This document shows positions 6,744 through 7,427 of a DNA stretch of 7,427 nt, piece by piece. The DNA is from Actinomycetota bacterium (GTDB taxonomy: Bacteria > Actinomycetota > Actinomycetes > Nanopelagicales > Nanopelagicaceae). The stretch covers positions 1 through 7,427 of the forward strand of contig WLCS01000043.1 in assembly GCA_009705185.1 (NCBI GenBank), read 5' to 3'. The notes beneath the pieces were generated by a model. It had not been told where the DNA came from. It was given only the letters and a program-made list of their open reading frames with translations, and searched no databases. Position 1 is the stretch's first letter; each line of letters opens with the position of its first letter. Made by a program: the position numbers and the translations under genes.

Positions 6744-7427
6744 GTGACTAAGAACCCCACTGCGCATAACTCAGGTGCTCAAGACTCGAAAGCACAGAGC
6801 CTTGTCGCATCTGATGATGCAACTCTTCGCAGTGACGTTCGCAGATTAGGTGATCTGCTTGGTCAATCACTTGTTCGCCAAGAGGGACCGCAACTTCTTG
6901 AGCTTGTTGAATCAGTTCGTAAAAGCGTCCGCGAAGGTCACGGGATTGAAATTCTTGAAAAATTATCAGTTGAGGAATCCGTACAACTTGTTCGTGCATT
7001 TAGCACCTACTTCAATCTTGCAAATGTTGCAGAGCAAGTACACCGTTCGCGAGTACTTGCAGATGTTCGTGCTGAAGGTGGATCGTGGCTTACACGCGCA
7101 GTAGACAAAATTGAAGATGCGATGAAAAACCCAATTTCTGGTCATGAGATTACACATGCAGATTTGGTGAAATGGATTAGCGAATTAGATGTCCGTCCTG
7201 TTTTCACTGCCCATCCAACTGAAGCTGCCCGACGCTCGGTATTAAGTAAATTGGGTGAAATTGCGTCGCTGCTCGATACACCAAAATCAGTTACACAAGA
7301 AGAACGCTTAGCTGAAACCGTGGATCTCTTATGGCAGACAGATGAATTACGTCTTGACCGCCCAGAGCCACTCGATGAAGCAATGAATGCACTTTATTAT
7401 CTTGATGATTTGGCAACCAGCACGGTC
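6744..7427 (+). CDS. ppc: Phosphoenolpyruvate carboxylase, N-terminal 228 codons (continues past window)
   Basis: PEP carboxylase adds bicarbonate to phosphoenolpyruvate to give oxaloacetate, refilling the TCA cycle from the cytoplasm. The frame from GTG 6744 is open to the window end with no stop. Recognisable segments are LRSDVRRLGDLLGQSLVRQE (28-47), LVRAFSTYFNLANVAEQVHR (about 82-101) and the active-site signature VFTAHPTEAARRSVL. The catalytic His of this signature is residue 157 (His138 in E. coli). LLWQTDELRLDRP follows. The sequence closely resembles Streptomyces-type PEPC, including a variable polar N-terminal tail of about 25 residues. GTG 6744 is the only plausible start: an in-frame stop lies at 6723 and no other ATG, GTG or TTG occurs before the conserved region. 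The ribosome-binding site is poor (GAG at 6732-6734). About three quarters of the protein lies outside the window. Confidence 0.96.
   Translation, partial: MTKNPTAHNSGAQDSKAQSLVASDDATLRSDVRRLGDLLGQSLVRQEGPQLLELVESVRKSVREGHGIEILEKLSVEESVQLVRAFSTYFNLANVAEQVHRSRVLADVRAEGGSWLTRAVDKIEDAMKNPISGHEITHADLVKWISELDVRPVFTAHPTEAARRSVLSKLGEIASLLDTPKSVTQEERLAETVDLLWQTDELRLDRPEPLDEAMNALYYLDDLATSTV

Noticed and set aside
6748..7157. Several open frames on both strands here (minus 6748-6999, plus 6850-7104, minus 6966-7157)
   Set aside because: They lie inside ppc in other frames and show no recognisable protein features, whereas the ppc frame has the PEPC active-site signature.

Overview
This is an ordinary chromosomal, housekeeping stretch of an actinobacterium. 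Two things point there: the proteins resemble actinobacterial versions (a Streptomyces-like phosphoenolpyruvate carboxylase N-terminus, and an FtsB/DivIC protein with a C-terminal PWY motif), and the gene order mfd - lipoprotein - mazG - eno - ftsB/divIC - DUF501. That order closely parallels the Mycobacterium tuberculosis block Rv1020 (mfd), Rv1021 (mazG), Rv1022 (lpqU), Rv1023 (eno), Rv1024 and Rv1025. By eye the base composition is low for this phylum (mid-40s % G+C) and spacing is very tight (4-bp overlaps, gaps of 6-8 bp). That fits a streamlined freshwater actinobacterium of the acI/Nanopelagicales type. This placement is an inference; no rRNA or other phylogenetic marker is present.

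Layout. Positions 1-48 hold the first 16 codons of a minus-strand gene, probably DUF501. Positions 45-491 hold the divisome protein FtsB/DivIC, and 500-1780 enolase; all three are on the minus strand. A 106-bp gap (1781-1886) carries the enolase ribosome-binding site and a possible promoter. Upstream of it, still on the minus strand, are mazG (1887-2540), a SurA_N-type lipoprotein (2547-3152) and the transcription-repair coupling factor mfd (3149-6634). These three touch or overlap and look like one transcription unit that starts at mfd. The 109-bp divergent region 6635-6743 is rich in palindromes and contains a strong hairpin. From 6744 to the window end the plus strand carries the first 228 codons of phosphoenolpyruvate carboxylase, from a GTG start. 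No stretch over 300 bases lacks a gene.

How the genes fit together. Mfd removes RNA polymerase stalled at DNA lesions, and MazG hydrolyses non-canonical or excess NTPs, so the upstream unit is biased to genome maintenance, with an exported lipoprotein between them. The eno unit pairs glycolysis with a division protein, a long-standing actinobacterial arrangement. Enolase makes phosphoenolpyruvate and the divergent ppc consumes it to make oxaloacetate, so two enzymes of the PEP node flank the repair genes.

I found no mobile element, CRISPR array, RNA gene, frameshifted gene or new defence-type system. The parts most worth a second look are the mfd/ppc divergent region, with a perfect 14-bp palindrome abutting the mfd Shine-Dalgarno, and the degenerate C-terminal half of MazG.
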